From Patescibacteria group bacterium (GTDB taxonomy: Bacteria; Patescibacteriota; Minisyncoccia; Phycocordibacterales; UBA1006), in assembly GCA_028286885.1 (NCBI GenBank), contig JAQBQS010000003.1, forward strand, positions 1-44,606: a stretch of DNA of 44,606 nucleotides. The letters run 5' to 3'. The notes beneath the pieces are model-generated. The model worked only from the letters and a program-made list of their open reading frames with translations, searched no databases and had not been told where the DNA came from. Below, in pieces: positions 32,403 through 40,911 of this stretch. The position numbers and the translations under genes were made by a program. Each line of letters starts with the position of its first letter. Within the stretch, counting starts at the first letter, position 1.

Positions 32403-32894
32403 AAGTGGCAGTGACCATTAAACGAAATTGTGGGCAAGAGAAAGGCCTTGGTCGACCAAGGCACAGCTTCATAAGCGCTCGCATAGTTTCGATATAAGGA
32501 TATTATACTGTCATTATGTTCGTTCTTTGCCATCCAAAAGCATCGCCTTTCTCTTCGAAAGAAGAACGCTTGCGGAAACCTGAGCAATCAGGCAGGTCGT
32601 TAGTTTTAAAATGAGATTTTTCCCAGTAGCGGCAAGCGACCGGAAAATGCCAGTCCAGGGTGTTAGTCAACGAGTTGCAAGAAGCCGTTTAAAAGCGGCC
32701 CCTAAGAGCGTGATAGGCGCGTAAGGCAACAAGTTCCTGGTCGGAAAGCGATGCACAAACTTCGCTGACCGAGAAAGAAACATTCAACACATGATGCCAT
32801 CGCATCTCTATACTGAATGAGTGTTGAAGGCAATCTCTTGTAAGTCATTGAGCCGGCAGACGCTATTTATTAGCGTTGGTAGCCGGCTTTTTTC
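32403..32894 (+). ncRNA. Unidentified structured RNA of about 490 nt
   Basis: No credible reading frame spans this stretch, yet it is framed by a promoter and a strong terminator. Several clean hairpins are visible: CCTTGG-TCGA-CCAAGG, CCTGA-GCAA-TCAGG with a GNRA loop, GCCG-TTTAAAA-GCGGC, GGTC..AGCGA..TCGCT..GACC, and TTCAACAC..GTGTTGAA enclosing ATGC-CATC-GCAT. Size fits RNase P RNA or tmRNA, but I find neither the RNase P core sequences (GAGGAAAGTCC, ACAGAA-CCGGCTTA) nor a tmRNA acceptor/T-arm. It may be a very divergent known RNA or a new one. Confidence 0.6.
32851..32894 (+). terminator. Terminator of the unidentified RNA
   Basis: AGCCGGC / GCCGGCT outer stem and ACGCTA / TAGCGT inner stem, then TTTTTT, which also sits at the uvrB -35 position. 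Confidence 0.85.
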
Positions 32895-32916
32895 ATTGCC
32901 TCAAAAATGGTATAAT
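32888..32916 (+). promoter_or_regulatory. uvrB promoter (near-leaderless)
   Basis: Consensus TATAAT (32911-32916) with upstream TGG. The -35 place is the T-tract TTTTTT. The ATG begins 11 nt after the -10 box. Confidence 0.65.
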
Positions 32917-32927
32917 GATCAAATAAT

Positions 32928-34997
32928 ATGATTAATAACAAGCTTATTATCAAGTCCGATTATCAGCCTGCCGGCGACCAGCCGGAGGCGATTTTGGCGT
33001 TGGTGGAAGGGCTTAAGAAGGGAATGAGGAAGCAGACGCTTCTTGGAGCGACGGGAACAGGTAAGACATTCACGATGGCCAATGTCATCGAGAAAATCCA
33101 AAAGCCCACGCTCGTGATCGCGCACAACAAGACGCTTGCGGCGCAGTTGGCGCAGGAATTCCGCGCGTTTTTTCCGGACGCGGCGGTGCACTACTTCGTC
33201 TCGTATTACGACTACTACCAGCCGGAGGCATACATGCCTATGACGGATACCTTCATCGAAAAAGATGCCCAGATCAACGAGGAAATCGACCGATTGCGCC
33301 ATGCCTCAACTCAAGCCTTGCTCACGCGTAGCGACGTGATTATTGTCGCATCTGTATCATGTATCTACGGACTGGGTAGTCCTGAAGAGTACAAAGAGAT
33401 GAATTTTTTGATTCGACTCGACATGCAAATTTCCAAGCGTGAGATGATGGAAAAATTGATCCATATTCATTTCGGACGCACGAATGCTGACTTGAAATCA
33501 GGACAGTTTCGAGCTGTTGGAAATAAAATAGATATCATGCCCGTATCTGAGAAATATATGATTTCGGTCACGTTCTCCGGAAACTTGGTTTCAAATATTT
33601 CCATCATTGATCCGGTGACATCCACCATCTTGGAACATCCCGAGCAAATTTTCCTGTTCCCGGCGAAGCACTTCCTCACGGAAGGCGACAAGAAGGAGCG
33701 CGCGCTTGTTGTGATTGAAAAAGAAATGCAGGAGCAGGTCAAAATGTTTGAGAAAGAAGGGAAACTTTTGGAAGCTGAACGAATCAAACGCCGAACGCAA
33801 AACGATATTGCGATGATCCGTGCGATGGGATATTGTTCCGGAATCGAGAACTACTCGCGGCCGCTCTCAGGCAAGCCGCCCGGATCGCCGCCCGAGACAC
33901 TGATCTCGTATTTTCCGCATGGCAAAAACGGCGAGCCTGAATTCTTGACAATGATCGACGAGTCGCATGTAACGCTTCCGCAGTTGCATGGAATGTACGC
34001 AGGTGATGCGTCGCGGAAAAGCACGCTTGTTGATTTCGGATTTCGACTTCCGTCTGCAAAAGACAATCGTCCTCTTAAATATGACGAGTTCGAAAAACGC
34101 GTAGGACAGGTTATTTACGTGTCCGCGACGCCGAGCAAGGTTGAGCTTGCCGAATCCGAGCAGGTTGTTCAGCAGATCATTCGCCCGACTGGACTTGTTG
34201 ATCCGTTGGTTGAGATTCGAGCCGTTACGCCGGAAGGCGACTACAAGGGTCAGGTTCAGGATTTCATCAACGAAGCTGAAAATGAGATCAAGAAAGGCGG
34301 CCGCGTCCTTGCAACGACACTCACCAAGAAAATGGCAGAGGATCTTTCGGAGTATTTGAAAGAACGAAAAATAAAGTCGGAATACTTGCACAGCGACATC
34401 AAGACGATCGACCGCATTAAAATCATTACGGAGTTTCGTCGTGGTAATTTCGACTGCCTGGTCGGAGTCAACCTTCTCCGAGAAGGGCTCGACATGCCCG
34501 AGGTTTCGTTCATCGGGATTTTGGACGCGGACAAGGAAGGATTCCTTCGTTCCGAAACATCCTTGATCCAGACGATCGGGCGCGCCGCGCGAAACGTGGA
34601 TGGACGTGTAATTTTGTACGCTGACAATATGACAGGCTCGATGGAGCGCGCTATCGGCGAGACGAAGCGCCGCCGCGATACGCAGCTCGCGTACAATGCG
34701 GAGCACGGCATTACGCCTCTTACGATCAAGAAGAAGATCGAGGACATTACGGACCAGATGGAATCCCAGCACGAAAAATCCGTGTACGAGAATTTCATGA
34801 TCGACTCGCAGGTGTTCGCCGATAATCCGAAGGAACTGATCAGGCTCAAGGAGCAGGAAATGAACGATGCGGTTGCGGATCTTGATTTCGAAACGGCAGC
34901 ACTTCTTCGCGACGAAATTGCAGCCGTTCGAGAAAAATTCGACCTTCACGACAAGCCGAAGAAGAAAGTTGCGAAGACCAAGAGGATATTTAAATAA
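32928..34997 (+). CDS. uvrB: UvrABC excision nuclease subunit B
   Basis: Damage-verifying helicase-like subunit of nucleotide excision repair. 689 residues with Walker A GATGTGKT (40-47), the beta-hairpin region YFVSYYDYYQPEAYMP that clamps DNA, VASVSCIYGLGSP, MIDESHV (DEAD-like box), the C-terminal helicase motifs (VGVNLLREGLDMPEVS; QTIGRAARN) and a UVR domain LIRLKEQEMNDAVADLDFETAALLRDEI, split over about 643-670, which binds UvrA or UvrC. A Lys-rich tail ends the protein. uvrA lies 3 kb downstream on the same strand; uvrC is not in the window. Confidence 0.97.
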   Translation: MINNKLIIKSDYQPAGDQPEAILALVEGLKKGMRKQTLLGATGTGKTFTMANVIEKIQKPTLVIAHNKTLAAQLAQEFRAFFPDAAVHYFVSYYDYYQPEAYMPMTDTFIEKDAQINEEIDRLRHASTQALLTRSDVIIVASVSCIYGLGSPEEYKEMNFLIRLDMQISKREMMEKLIHIHFGRTNADLKSGQFRAVGNKIDIMPVSEKYMISVTFSGNLVSNISIIDPVTSTILEHPEQIFLFPAKHFLTEGDKKERALVVIEKEMQEQVKMFEKEGKLLEAERIKRRTQNDIAMIRAMGYCSGIENYSRPLSGKPPGSPPETLISYFPHGKNGEPEFLTMIDESHVTLPQLHGMYAGDASRKSTLVDFGFRLPSAKDNRPLKYDEFEKRVGQVIYVSATPSKVELAESEQVVQQIIRPTGLVDPLVEIRAVTPEGDYKGQVQDFINEAENEIKKGGRVLATTLTKKMAEDLSEYLKERKIKSEYLHSDIKTIDRIKIITEFRRGNFDCLVGVNLLREGLDMPEVSFIGILDADKEGFLRSETSLIQTIGRAARNVDGRVILYADNMTGSMERAIGETKRRRDTQLAYNAEHGITPLTIKKKIEDITDQMESQHEKSVYENFMIDSQVFADNPKELIRLKEQEMNDAVADLDFETAALLRDEIAAVREKFDLHDKPKKKVAKTKRIFK

Positions 34998-34998
34998 T

Positions 34999-35027
34999 AA
35001 AAAGCCTTCTCGACAGAAGGCTTTTTA
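34999..35027 (+). terminator. uvrB terminator
   Basis: AAAAAGCCTTCT / AGAAGGCTTTTT stem. Its loop region contains TCGACA, the -35 of the next promoter. Confidence 0.9.
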
Positions 35028-35038
35028 TATGATATTGT
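35010..35038 (+). promoter_or_regulatory. Promoter embedded in the uvrB terminator
   Basis: TCGACA (35010-35015), a 17-bp spacer and TGA-TATTGT (35033-35038). Confidence 0.6.
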
Positions 35039-35060
35039 GGCAAAAAATCAAATTATAAAT

Positions 35061-35711
35061 ATGAAAAAGAAAAACAAAGGATGGAAGTATTGGGTTTCAA
35101 TAATCGCTCTTTGGATATGGGAATGGAAGATCGAAGGGAGGATGCCCGAGGGGGTCGATAAGATGATGATCGTAGTGGCTCCGCATCGCAAAGCGTTCGC
35201 GGACGTCGCCCTTGGCTGGTTCGTACAAAACGTGGAGCCGATCCCGCCAAGAATAGTAGGAATCAAAGGCCAGGCTTTCACGATGCTCGGCGGACTTCTC
35301 GCAAAGCCGCTCCATCGGATAGGGGGAATTCCGATCGACCGAGACCGCACGCTCGGCTCCGGTATTGCAAAAGGCGGATTCATTGACCTGATTTGCAATC
35401 GTGTCGACGAGCAGGAAAAAATAGCAGTCGTGATCACTCCCGAAGGGACGCGCAAATCGGAGATCATCGAAACGGATTTTGGAAAGCTCGATCGAGGGCA
35501 TTATTTCCACAAAGGGTTCTGGGTGATCGCGGTGCGCAAGAAACTTCTCGTCGTGCTCGCGGCATACAATTATTACGACAAGACGGTCGTTCTGAGCGAA
35601 GGATTTTATTTCACGGGAGACCTTGATACTGATATGGATATCGTTTTCAAGTTCTACCGCAAAGCAGTTCCTTGGTATTGGCCGAACATAGATAAAACCA
35701 AATTCGTCTAA
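35061..35711 (+). CDS. PlsC-like acyltransferase
   Basis: 216 residues similar to 1-acylglycerol-3-phosphate acyltransferases. An N-terminal aromatic helix (WKYWVSIIALWIWEW) is followed by motif I VVAPHRKAFADV, where the catalytic His42 and Asp48 are separated by five residues instead of the usual four, then GGIPIDRDR (88-96) and PEGTRKSE (127-134), the acyl-acceptor motifs. This could be lysophospholipid acylation on scavenged lipids. ATG 35061 follows a 16-nt G-poor leader; an upstream in-frame GTG overlaps the -10 box and is rejected. Confidence 0.85.
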   Translation: MKKKNKGWKYWVSIIALWIWEWKIEGRMPEGVDKMMIVVAPHRKAFADVALGWFVQNVEPIPPRIVGIKGQAFTMLGGLLAKPLHRIGGIPIDRDRTLGSGIAKGGFIDLICNRVDEQEKIAVVITPEGTRKSEIIETDFGKLDRGHYFHKGFWVIAVRKKLLVVLAAYNYYDKTVVLSEGFYFTGDLDTDMDIVFKFYRKAVPWYWPNIDKTKFV

Positions 35712-35715
35712 ACAC

Positions 35716-35741
35716 AAAGCCCTTCTCGGAGGGCTTTTTTA
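35716..35741 (+). terminator. Terminator after the PlsC-like gene
   Basis: AAAGCCCT / AGGGCTTT stem and TTTAT. Confidence 0.88.
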
Positions 35742-35749
35742 TCAAGTAA

Positions 35750-35776
35750 AAAAGCCGGATCATTGATCCGGCTTTT
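35750..35776 (-). terminator. Terminator of the 182-aa exported protein
   Basis: AAAAGCCGGATCA / TGATCCGGCTTTT palindrome; on minus it is followed by TTACTTG. Confidence 0.85.
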
Positions 35777-35789
35777 GCCTGAAAAGCAT

Positions 35790-36338
35790 TTACATTTTTA
35801 TTTCAGTGAAGGATATTCCTTCTTTCGTAAAATGATACATAGTCAGAGATTTGTTTTGTGCGAAATTTTCGAGTGCCAGCACCATCAGAAGCGATGTGAA
35901 TTTTTGAGTCGTTTCATTCTCGATCTTCTTAAATTCACTGAGATAAAATATCCGCAGGAGGATGTTGTTTTGGAAATTTTCCATTGTTCCTGAAAGGGAT
36001 GCAAACTTGCCGGTTTGGCGTCCTTGCTTGTCCCATGTTCCAGTGTAGCTGACAGGGACTAAGCGAGTTACGCCTCCTCCAATACTCGGCCCGTTATTAT
36101 CTTTTTCAACCTTGACGTAGTTGATCGTGATATAGTTCGTGTCCATCGATCCGGAGAGTGTGATCGTGAAGTCGGATCCGACAGCGGCGACGAGCTCTTT
36201 CGAAAGGTTTTTGTTGTGTTCATCTGAGAGATCGACTTTATGAGTCAGGATTTTCTCGATGATCGTCGGAGAGGCAGTTTGGGCTTTCGCAGAAAGCATA
36301 AAGAATAACGCGGTCGCGATGAAAAATACTTTTTTCAT
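35790..36338 (-). CDS. Exported protein of unknown function (182 aa)
   Basis: Signal peptide MKKVFFIATALFFMLSAKAQ, likely cut after A19 to leave Gln20. The mature protein is predicted to be strand-rich in its centre (FTITLSGSMDTNYITINYVKVEKD; VPVSYTGTWDKQGRQTGKFASLSGTM) and helical at the end. No family was recognised. Its start region shares an exact 18-nt sequence with the lipoprotein gene at 20837. Single-gene unit with near-consensus promoter. Confidence 0.82.
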   Translation of the reverse strand: MKKVFFIATALFFMLSAKAQTASPTIIEKILTHKVDLSDEHNKNLSKELVAAVGSDFTITLSGSMDTNYITINYVKVEKDNNGPSIGGGVTRLVPVSYTGTWDKQGRQTGKFASLSGTMENFQNNILLRIFYLSEFKKIENETTQKFTSLLMVLALENFAQNKSLTMYHFTKEGISFTEIKM

Positions 36339-36374
36339 GATTTGGTTTTTAGTTATAAAATGAAATCTGAATTT

Positions 36375-36403
36375 ACAATAGCATACTATAAATATATAGT
36401 CAA
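36375..36403 (-). promoter_or_regulatory. Promoter of the 182-aa exported protein
   Basis: Minus: TTGACT (36403-36398), a 17-bp spacer and TGC-TATTGT (36380-36375). Confidence 0.88.
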
Positions 36404-36442
36404 GTATCTCCCAAAATCCGTTTCGGAGGTTTTTTATTTAAT

Positions 36443-36471
36443 AAAAAACCGGCCTTTTAGAATGCCGGTTT
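36443..36471 (-). terminator. Terminator of the NlpC/P60-like gene
   Basis: AAACCGGC / GCCGGTTT stem, T-tract on minus. The arm overlaps the last codons of the gene. Confidence 0.8.
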
Positions 36472-36858
36472 GCTTTCTGCAAATTCATATCTTGCAAAGA
36501 TTTCATCGAGAGTCGAGATGACGACCTTGCGCCCGAAGAAGAGGGAGCAATGAATGCATGTTTTGTTTTCGAGAGCGATGACAATATGAGTCCAGGCTCT
36601 TTCTTTTCTGGGATCAAGAGGGTCTTTTAGGAAGATCATATGTCCGACCGGGGGATCATCGCATTGCCATCTTGATATGTTCAGTTCAAAAGCGGGCGGT
36701 CCAGGATTCAAAAGCGGAATATCAATGTCGGCGCTTTTGTAAACTGCACGCACAAATGTGACGCAATTGAAGATTTCTTTCGAATAAGGATGCTCCAAGT
36801 AGGACATCGCTGTTTCGATGACGATGTCGCGGTCGTGTTTGGATAAGTTAAGGGACAT
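36457..36858 (-). CDS. NlpC/P60-like cysteine hydrolase without signal peptide
   Basis: 133 residues. The nucleophile motif is FNCVTFVRAVYKSADIDIP with Cys32, matching the DCSGFV..... pattern of NlpC/P60 (CHAP-like) enzymes, and the His is in WTHIVIAL (His91). The conserved PPVGHMIFL corresponds to the family's GDLVFF strand. Family members usually cut peptidoglycan peptides, but this one has no export signal, so it may act inside the cell, use another export route, or be delivered as an effector. The leader is G-poor and A-rich. Confidence 0.7.
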   Translation of the reverse strand: MSLNLSKHDRDIVIETAMSYLEHPYSKEIFNCVTFVRAVYKSADIDIPLLNPGPPAFELNISRWQCDDPPVGHMIFLKDPLDPRKERAWTHIVIALENKTCIHCSLFFGRKVVISTLDEIFARYEFAESKPAF

Positions 36859-36873
36859 GGGTTTTTGTTTTTA

Positions 36874-36901
36874 ACAATAACATTTTTTACTAATTCGTCA
36901 A
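36874..36901 (-). promoter_or_regulatory. Promoter of the NlpC/P60-like gene
   Basis: Minus: TTGACG (36901-36896), a 16-bp spacer and TGT-TATTGT (36879-36874). Confidence 0.82.
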
Positions 36902-36927
36902 AGTAGTCCTTCGGGATACCAGGCTGA

Positions 36928-36933
36928 TATACT
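36928..36933 (+). promoter_or_regulatory. -10 box of the RsiV-like gene (leaderless)
   Basis: Extended TGA-TATACT ends 6 nt before the ATG at 36940, so transcription is predicted to start at the start codon. No good -35. Confidence 0.6.
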
Positions 36934-36939
36934 TGTCAT

Positions 36940-37737
36940 ATGAAACACAAAACCCTCTATTCTATTATTATCCTCGTCATTGCAATTGCCGCCATCATCG
37001 CGATTGTCTTCTTGGCGAAAAAACCTGTCCAAGCTCCATCTGGTGACCAGAACGCGAATCAGCAACCAAATAGCCAAGATGCAGCTGTAAACTTGATCAC
37101 CGTAGCTCCGACATCAATTGCGGTCGACCACGATTCGTATTTGTCGAGCGTAACGGGAAGCTTGCCGCAGTTCCCGCAGGCGTCGGACAGCTTCAACAAA
37201 AAAATCTCCGACGGCATCATGGCCGACGTTGCCAAGTTCAACGCTGATGCGAGCGCGGACTACGACGCGAAACTGAAAACGGGAGGGGACGAATTCCAAA
37301 AAGAGTTTGCGGACTCGAAGAACGGATATTATTCGTTCAGCGTCGGATCGAACATCGTGCAGTCTAATGAAAACTACATCAGCGTCGCCGTCCGCGAGGA
37401 AGGATTCACGGGCGGCGCGCACGGGTTCCATAATGTCTTCACCTATAACTATGACGTAAAAAATAAAAAGGAAATTGCAATCACCGATCTGACGACGCTC
37501 GACAACGCGGCAAGCCGGTCGCGCGCCATCCTCAGCAAGAAGCTTGCGGAGGCGGCGAACGTCCCGAAACTCGACCAGGATTCTGCGACGATGATGGAGG
37601 ACGGGACTGATCCGACGGTTTTGGAAAACTTCCAGCAGTTCACGTTTACCCAGGCGAGCATCACGTTTTATTTCGGCGAATACCAGGTTGCGCCGTACGT
37701 GTTTGGCGAGCAGGATGTGACGATTCCGAGAAAATAA
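36940..37737 (+). CDS. Membrane-anchored DUF3298/RsiV-like protein
   Basis: 265 residues: an N-terminal membrane helix (about 7-26), a Gln/Asn/Pro-rich linker, then an extracytoplasmic domain with the DUF3298 marks GFTGGAHGFH (155-164) and ITFYFGEYQVAPYVFGEQDVTIP near the end. In Bacillus RsiV this domain binds lysozyme and is part of an anti-sigma factor, but here there is no cytoplasmic anti-sigma part and no ECF sigma gene adjacent. Related proteins in other bacteria are PdaC-type accessory domains. It lies divergent from the NlpC/P60-like gene. Confidence 0.85.
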   Translation: MKHKTLYSIIILVIAIAAIIAIVFLAKKPVQAPSGDQNANQQPNSQDAAVNLITVAPTSIAVDHDSYLSSVTGSLPQFPQASDSFNKKISDGIMADVAKFNADASADYDAKLKTGGDEFQKEFADSKNGYYSFSVGSNIVQSNENYISVAVREEGFTGGAHGFHNVFTYNYDVKNKKEIAITDLTTLDNAASRSRAILSKKLAEAANVPKLDQDSATMMEDGTDPTVLENFQQFTFTQASITFYFGEYQVAPYVFGEQDVTIPRK

Positions 37738-37746
37738 TTTTCAAAT

Positions 37747-37772
37747 AAAAAGCCGGCTCGATGCCGGTTTTT
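37747..37772. terminator. Convergent terminator after the RsiV-like gene
   Basis: CCGGC-TCGAT-GCCGG stem with A- and T-tracts on both sides. Confidence 0.85.
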
Positions 37773-37776
37773 GCAA

Positions 37777-38067
37777 TTAATTAATTTGCATTTCGGGTAT
37801 GTCCTTCCATTTGAAGTAATAATAGAAACAGTCGATAGCGGCGAAAATGAGTACGCTGATAAGGATCCATCTGGGAATGTCGTTGCATGCAGGACCGGGG
37901 TCGAGATATAAGAGCGTCATTGAGGAGAAGAGCGTAATCACGAATCCTGTTCCAAAAAGAAGAGGATCCTTCTTTTTATAAAAGAAGAAGTTGACGGCTG
38001 CCGCGGCAAAGAGGGTAGTTATCATGATCGCACACGCGATCCAAAGGGCGAAATGAGCGCTGGTCAT
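37777..38067 (-). CDS. Small three-helix membrane protein (96 aa)
   Basis: Hydrophobic helices at about 6-29, 36-55 and 65-85, with a Lys-rich loop (YKKKDP) and a short polar end. Not recognised. The open frame continues upstream into uvrA antisense, but MTSAHFALWIACAIM (ATG complement at 38065-38067) follows a TATTGT -10 box and a G-poor leader, so I start there. Confidence 0.72.
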   Translation of the reverse strand: MTSAHFALWIACAIMITTLFAAAAVNFFFYKKKDPLLFGTGFVITLFSSMTLLYLDPGPACNDIPRWILISVLIFAAIDCFYYYFKWKDIPEMQIN

Positions 38068-38091
38068 AGTAGTATTTGTTTTTGCTGTTGA

Positions 38092-38097
38092 ACAATA
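38092..38097 (-). promoter_or_regulatory. Probable -10 box of the 96-aa gene
   Basis: Minus TATTGT, the same hexamer as at 32320, 36375 and 36874; the -35 is poor. Confidence 0.45.
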
Positions 38098-38119
38098 ATT
38101 TTGAATATCATAACCCAGA

Positions 38120-38148
38120 TTGCCTTTTTTGTAAAGCAGGCGTATAGT
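38120..38148 (+). promoter_or_regulatory. uvrA promoter (leaderless)
   Basis: TTGCCT (38120-38125), a 17-bp spacer and TATAGT (38143-38148). The ATG begins 6 nt further, at the predicted first base of the mRNA. Confidence 0.75.
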
Positions 38149-38154
38149 AGGAGG

Positions 38155-40872
38155 ATGACACCCAAGAAAAAGAACATGGCGCTCGGCGATGGCGACTCGA
38201 TCATCATCAAGGGGGCCAGGACTCACAACTTGAAGAATATCGACGTATGCATTCCTCGCGGCAAGATGACCGCGATCACGGGACTTTCCGGTTCCGGAAA
38301 ATCGTCGCTCGCATTCGATACGATTTTTGCAGAGGGCCAGCGGCGCTATGTGGAATCCTTGTCGGCGTATGCGCGACAATTCCTGCGCCAAATGGCAAAA
38401 CCGGAAGTCGATGAGATCACGGGACTTTCGCCTGCTATTTCGATCGACCAGAAATCACGATCGAACAATCCGCGTTCGACAGTTGCTACGATCACTGAAA
38501 TTTACGATTATCTTCGAGTGTTATATGCGCGTGTAGGGAAACCCTATTGTATTTTGTGCGGACGAAGAATCGAGAAGCTTTCAACCGAGGAAATTTTGAA
38601 TTTTATCAACGAGAAGATCGCAAATTTCAAGACTGAAACGAAAGGGAACAAGAAAGTCATGGGAGTCGAATGGAACGAGACGCAGGTTCAAGTACTGGCT
38701 CCAGTTGTCCGTGGACGAAAAGGCGAGTACTACCAAATGCTCTATGACATGCTCGGCAAGGGATACGCTCGCGCCCGCATCGACGGAACCATGCGCAACT
38801 TGCGCGAGAAGGTGAACCTCGACAAGAATTCAAAGCATGACATTGATTTCGTGGTGGATGAAATCGCGATTCATGAATTCAAAGACGATGCTAAGGGGGC
38901 AGGAGAGCGACTGGCAGAGGCAGTTGAACTCGCACTTACAGAATCTGAATCGATGGTGCGCATCGTTTTCTCGGTTCCAGGTGAGAATACAGAAAACTTC
39001 ACAGATGAAATGAAAGCCAACCGTGAATTTTTGATGTCGGCGACATTGTCATGTCCGCATGACGGATTTTCGTATCCGGAAATCGAGCCGCGTTTGTTTT
39101 CATTCAACAGCCCCTACGGCGCATGTCCTGAATGTAACGGACTCGGAACATATCATCTGTTCGGAAATGAAAACGATGATGAATGTAATGTCTGCCATGG
39201 CGCGCGTTTGCGACCGGAGGCATTGAATGTTTTCTTGCACGGAAATACGGAATCGGACCGCGTAACCGAGAAGAACCGCCATGAATTTTTCAACATCGTT
39301 GATCTGACGAACATGCCGATCGACAAGGCGATTAACTTTTTCGCTGATCTCAAATTGACTCCGAAGGATCGCGAGATCGCAAAAATCGTTCTCAAGGAAA
39401 TCGAAGACAGGCTCTTCTTCATGTTCGACGTGGGATTGTCTTACTTGGAACTCAACCGCCGCGCAAACACCTTGTCAGGCGGGGAGGCACAGCGCATTCG
39501 TTTGGCATCTCAGCTCGGGTCCCAGCTCGTAGGAGCTTTGTATGTACTGGATGAACCGACGATCGGACTTCATCAGCGCGATAATGATCGCTTGATCAAC
39601 ACGCTTAAAAATTTGCGCGACCTTGGCAACACGATTGTCGTCGTCGAGCATGATGAGGATACGATTTTCGCATCAGACTATATTGTCGACATCGGTCCAG
39701 GTGCGGGAGTTCATGGCGGAAACGTCGTCGTTCAGGGTTACTTGAAACCGCTTCTCGAAGGAAAAAACAAAGAACAGTCGCTTACGATTGATTATCTGAA
39801 AGGAGTTGAGAAAGTCCGTATTCCTGAAAACCGCCGAGACAAGGACAAGGGATGGCTCAAGGTTGTCGGAGCATCGGTGAACAATATCCATAACATCAAC
39901 GCTGAACTTCCTCTCGGTCGCATGTCGGTCATCTCGGGAGTTTCGGGATCCGGAAAATCTTCGTTCATGTATGAGATCATTTACAAGAATCTCCAGGGAC
40001 TTTTGGAGCGCCGTTCGCGCACCGCGAAAACCTACAACGCTGCCAAGTTTGAAAAAACCGGCGAGCTGTCGCGCGTGATCATGATCGACCAGTCGCCGAT
40101 CGGGCGAACGCCGCGATCAAACACCGCGACGTACACGGGGATGTGGACGTTCATTCGCGACTTGTTTGCGAACACGGACGAGGCTCGCGTGCGCGGATGG
40201 AAATCAAATCGCTTCTCATTTAACGTCAAAGGCGGACGCTGCGAGGCGTGCCAAGGAAACGGCGAGATCGCGGTTGAGATGCATTTCCTTCCGACGGTCT
40301 ATGTAACCTGCGATGTCTGCAACGGAAAACGGTTCGACAAGGAGACGCTTAAGGTTGTGTACAAGCCCGCGAAGGAAAAGAAAGGAAAAAATATTTTCGA
40401 AATTCTCGAGCTCACGATCGAGGAGGCGCATGATTTCTTCTATGACATTCCTGCGATTGCTGACCGATTGAATACATTGATGGAGGTAGGACTTTCGTAC
40501 ATCAAGCTCGGTCAGACGGCGGATACACTGTCGGGAGGGGAATCGCAGCGAGTGAAGATCTCATCAGAGCTGTATCGCCCGATGACGCAGAAAACGATTT
40601 ATCTGCTCGATGAGCCGACGGTAGGACTTCACTTTGAAGACGTCAAGAAACTCATCGAAGTTTTAAACAGGCTTGTCGAGCGGCAGAACACGGTCGTTTT
40701 AATCGAGCACAATTTGGACGTGATCAAGTCAGCCGACTATCTTCTCGACTTCGGTCCCGAAGGCGGAACCGGCGGCGGAAAGATCGTTGCCAAGGGAACG
40801 CCGGAAGAAGTTGCCAACAACCCTGCATCTTATACAGGTAAGTATTTGAAGAAGATTTTGAAGAGGAAATAG
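38155..40872 (+). CDS. uvrA: UvrABC excision nuclease subunit A
   Basis: Damage-recognition ABC ATPase of nucleotide excision repair, 905 residues from ATG 38155. Two ATPase modules: Walker A GLSGSGKS (43-50) and GVSGSGKSS, signature [16 protein letters not shown] and [16 protein letters not shown], Walker [11 protein letters not shown] and [10 protein letters not shown]. The second zinc finger is intact (CEACQGNGE....CDVCNGKR). The first one reads CPHDGFS at 300-306, with Asp303 where Cys is usual, while C324 and C327 remain. The GGAGG directly abutting the ATG is upstream of or at the transcription start, so it cannot act as a Shine-Dalgarno site. Confidence 0.97.
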   Translation: MTPKKKNMALGDGDSIIIKGARTHNLKNIDVCIPRGKMTAITGLSGSGKSSLAFDTIFAEGQRRYVESLSAYARQFLRQMAKPEVDEITGLSPAISIDQKSRSNNPRSTVATITEIYDYLRVLYARVGKPYCILCGRRIEKLSTEEILNFINEKIANFKTETKGNKKVMGVEWNETQVQVLAPVVRGRKGEYYQMLYDMLGKGYARARIDGTMRNLREKVNLDKNSKHDIDFVVDEIAIHEFKDDAKGAGERLAEAVELALTESESMVRIVFSVPGENTENFTDEMKANREFLMSATLSCPHDGFSYPEIEPRLFSFNSPYGACPECNGLGTYHLFGNENDDECNVCHGARLRPEALNVFLHGNTESDRVTEKNRHEFFNIVDLTNMPIDKAINFFADLKLTPKDREIAKIVLKEIEDRLFFMFDVGLSYLELNRRANTLSGGEAQRIRLASQLGSQLVGALYVLDEPTIGLHQRDNDRLINTLKNLRDLGNTIVVVEHDEDTIFASDYIVDIGPGAGVHGGNVVVQGYLKPLLEGKNKEQSLTIDYLKGVEKVRIPENRRDKDKGWLKVVGASVNNIHNINAELPLGRMSVISGVSGSGKSSFMYEIIYKNLQGLLERRSRTAKTYNAAKFEKTGELSRVIMIDQSPIGRTPRSNTATYTGMWTFIRDLFANTDEARVRGWKSNRFSFNVKGGRCEACQGNGEIAVEMHFLPTVYVTCDVCNGKRFDKETLKVVYKPAKEKKGKNIFEILELTIEEAHDFFYDIPAIADRLNTLMEVGLSYIKLGQTADTLSGGESQRVKISSELYRPMTQKTIYLLDEPTVGLHFEDVKKLIEVLNRLVERQNTVVLIEHNLDVIKSADYLLDFGPEGGTGGGKIVAKGTPEEVANNPASYTGKYLKKILKRK

Positions 40873-40879
40873 TTGCAAT

Positions 40880-40909
40880 AAAAAAAGCCGGCATCGCTGT
40901 CGGCTTTTT
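40880..40909. terminator. Convergent terminator after uvrA
   Basis: AAAAAGCCG / CGGCTTTTT stem with inner pairing, between converging genes. Confidence 0.85.
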
Positions 40910-40911
40910 GA

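Noticed and set aside
32354-32587. Minus-strand reading frame of 77 codons in the unidentified RNA region
   Set aside because: No promoter or leader on that strand, composition unlike the genes here, and it lies inside a plus-strand unit with promoter, hairpins and terminator.
32403-32894. Assignment of the unknown RNA as RNase P RNA or tmRNA
   Set aside because: The size fits, but the RNase P core sequences and the tmRNA acceptor, T-arm and tag reading frame could not be found.
33867-34949. Minus-strand frame of 360 codons opposite uvrB
   Set aside because: Lies wholly antisense to the conserved uvrB gene; the residues are a mirror of uvrB codon usage and show no family features.
38149-38157. 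GGAGG before the uvrA ATG as a Shine-Dalgarno site
   Set aside because: It touches the ATG with no spacing and lies at or before the predicted transcription start.
38068-38391. N-terminal extension of the 96-aa membrane protein to 204 residues
   Set aside because: The extension runs antisense into uvrA and through the uvrA promoter; the downstream ATG has a G-poor leader and -10 box like other genes here.
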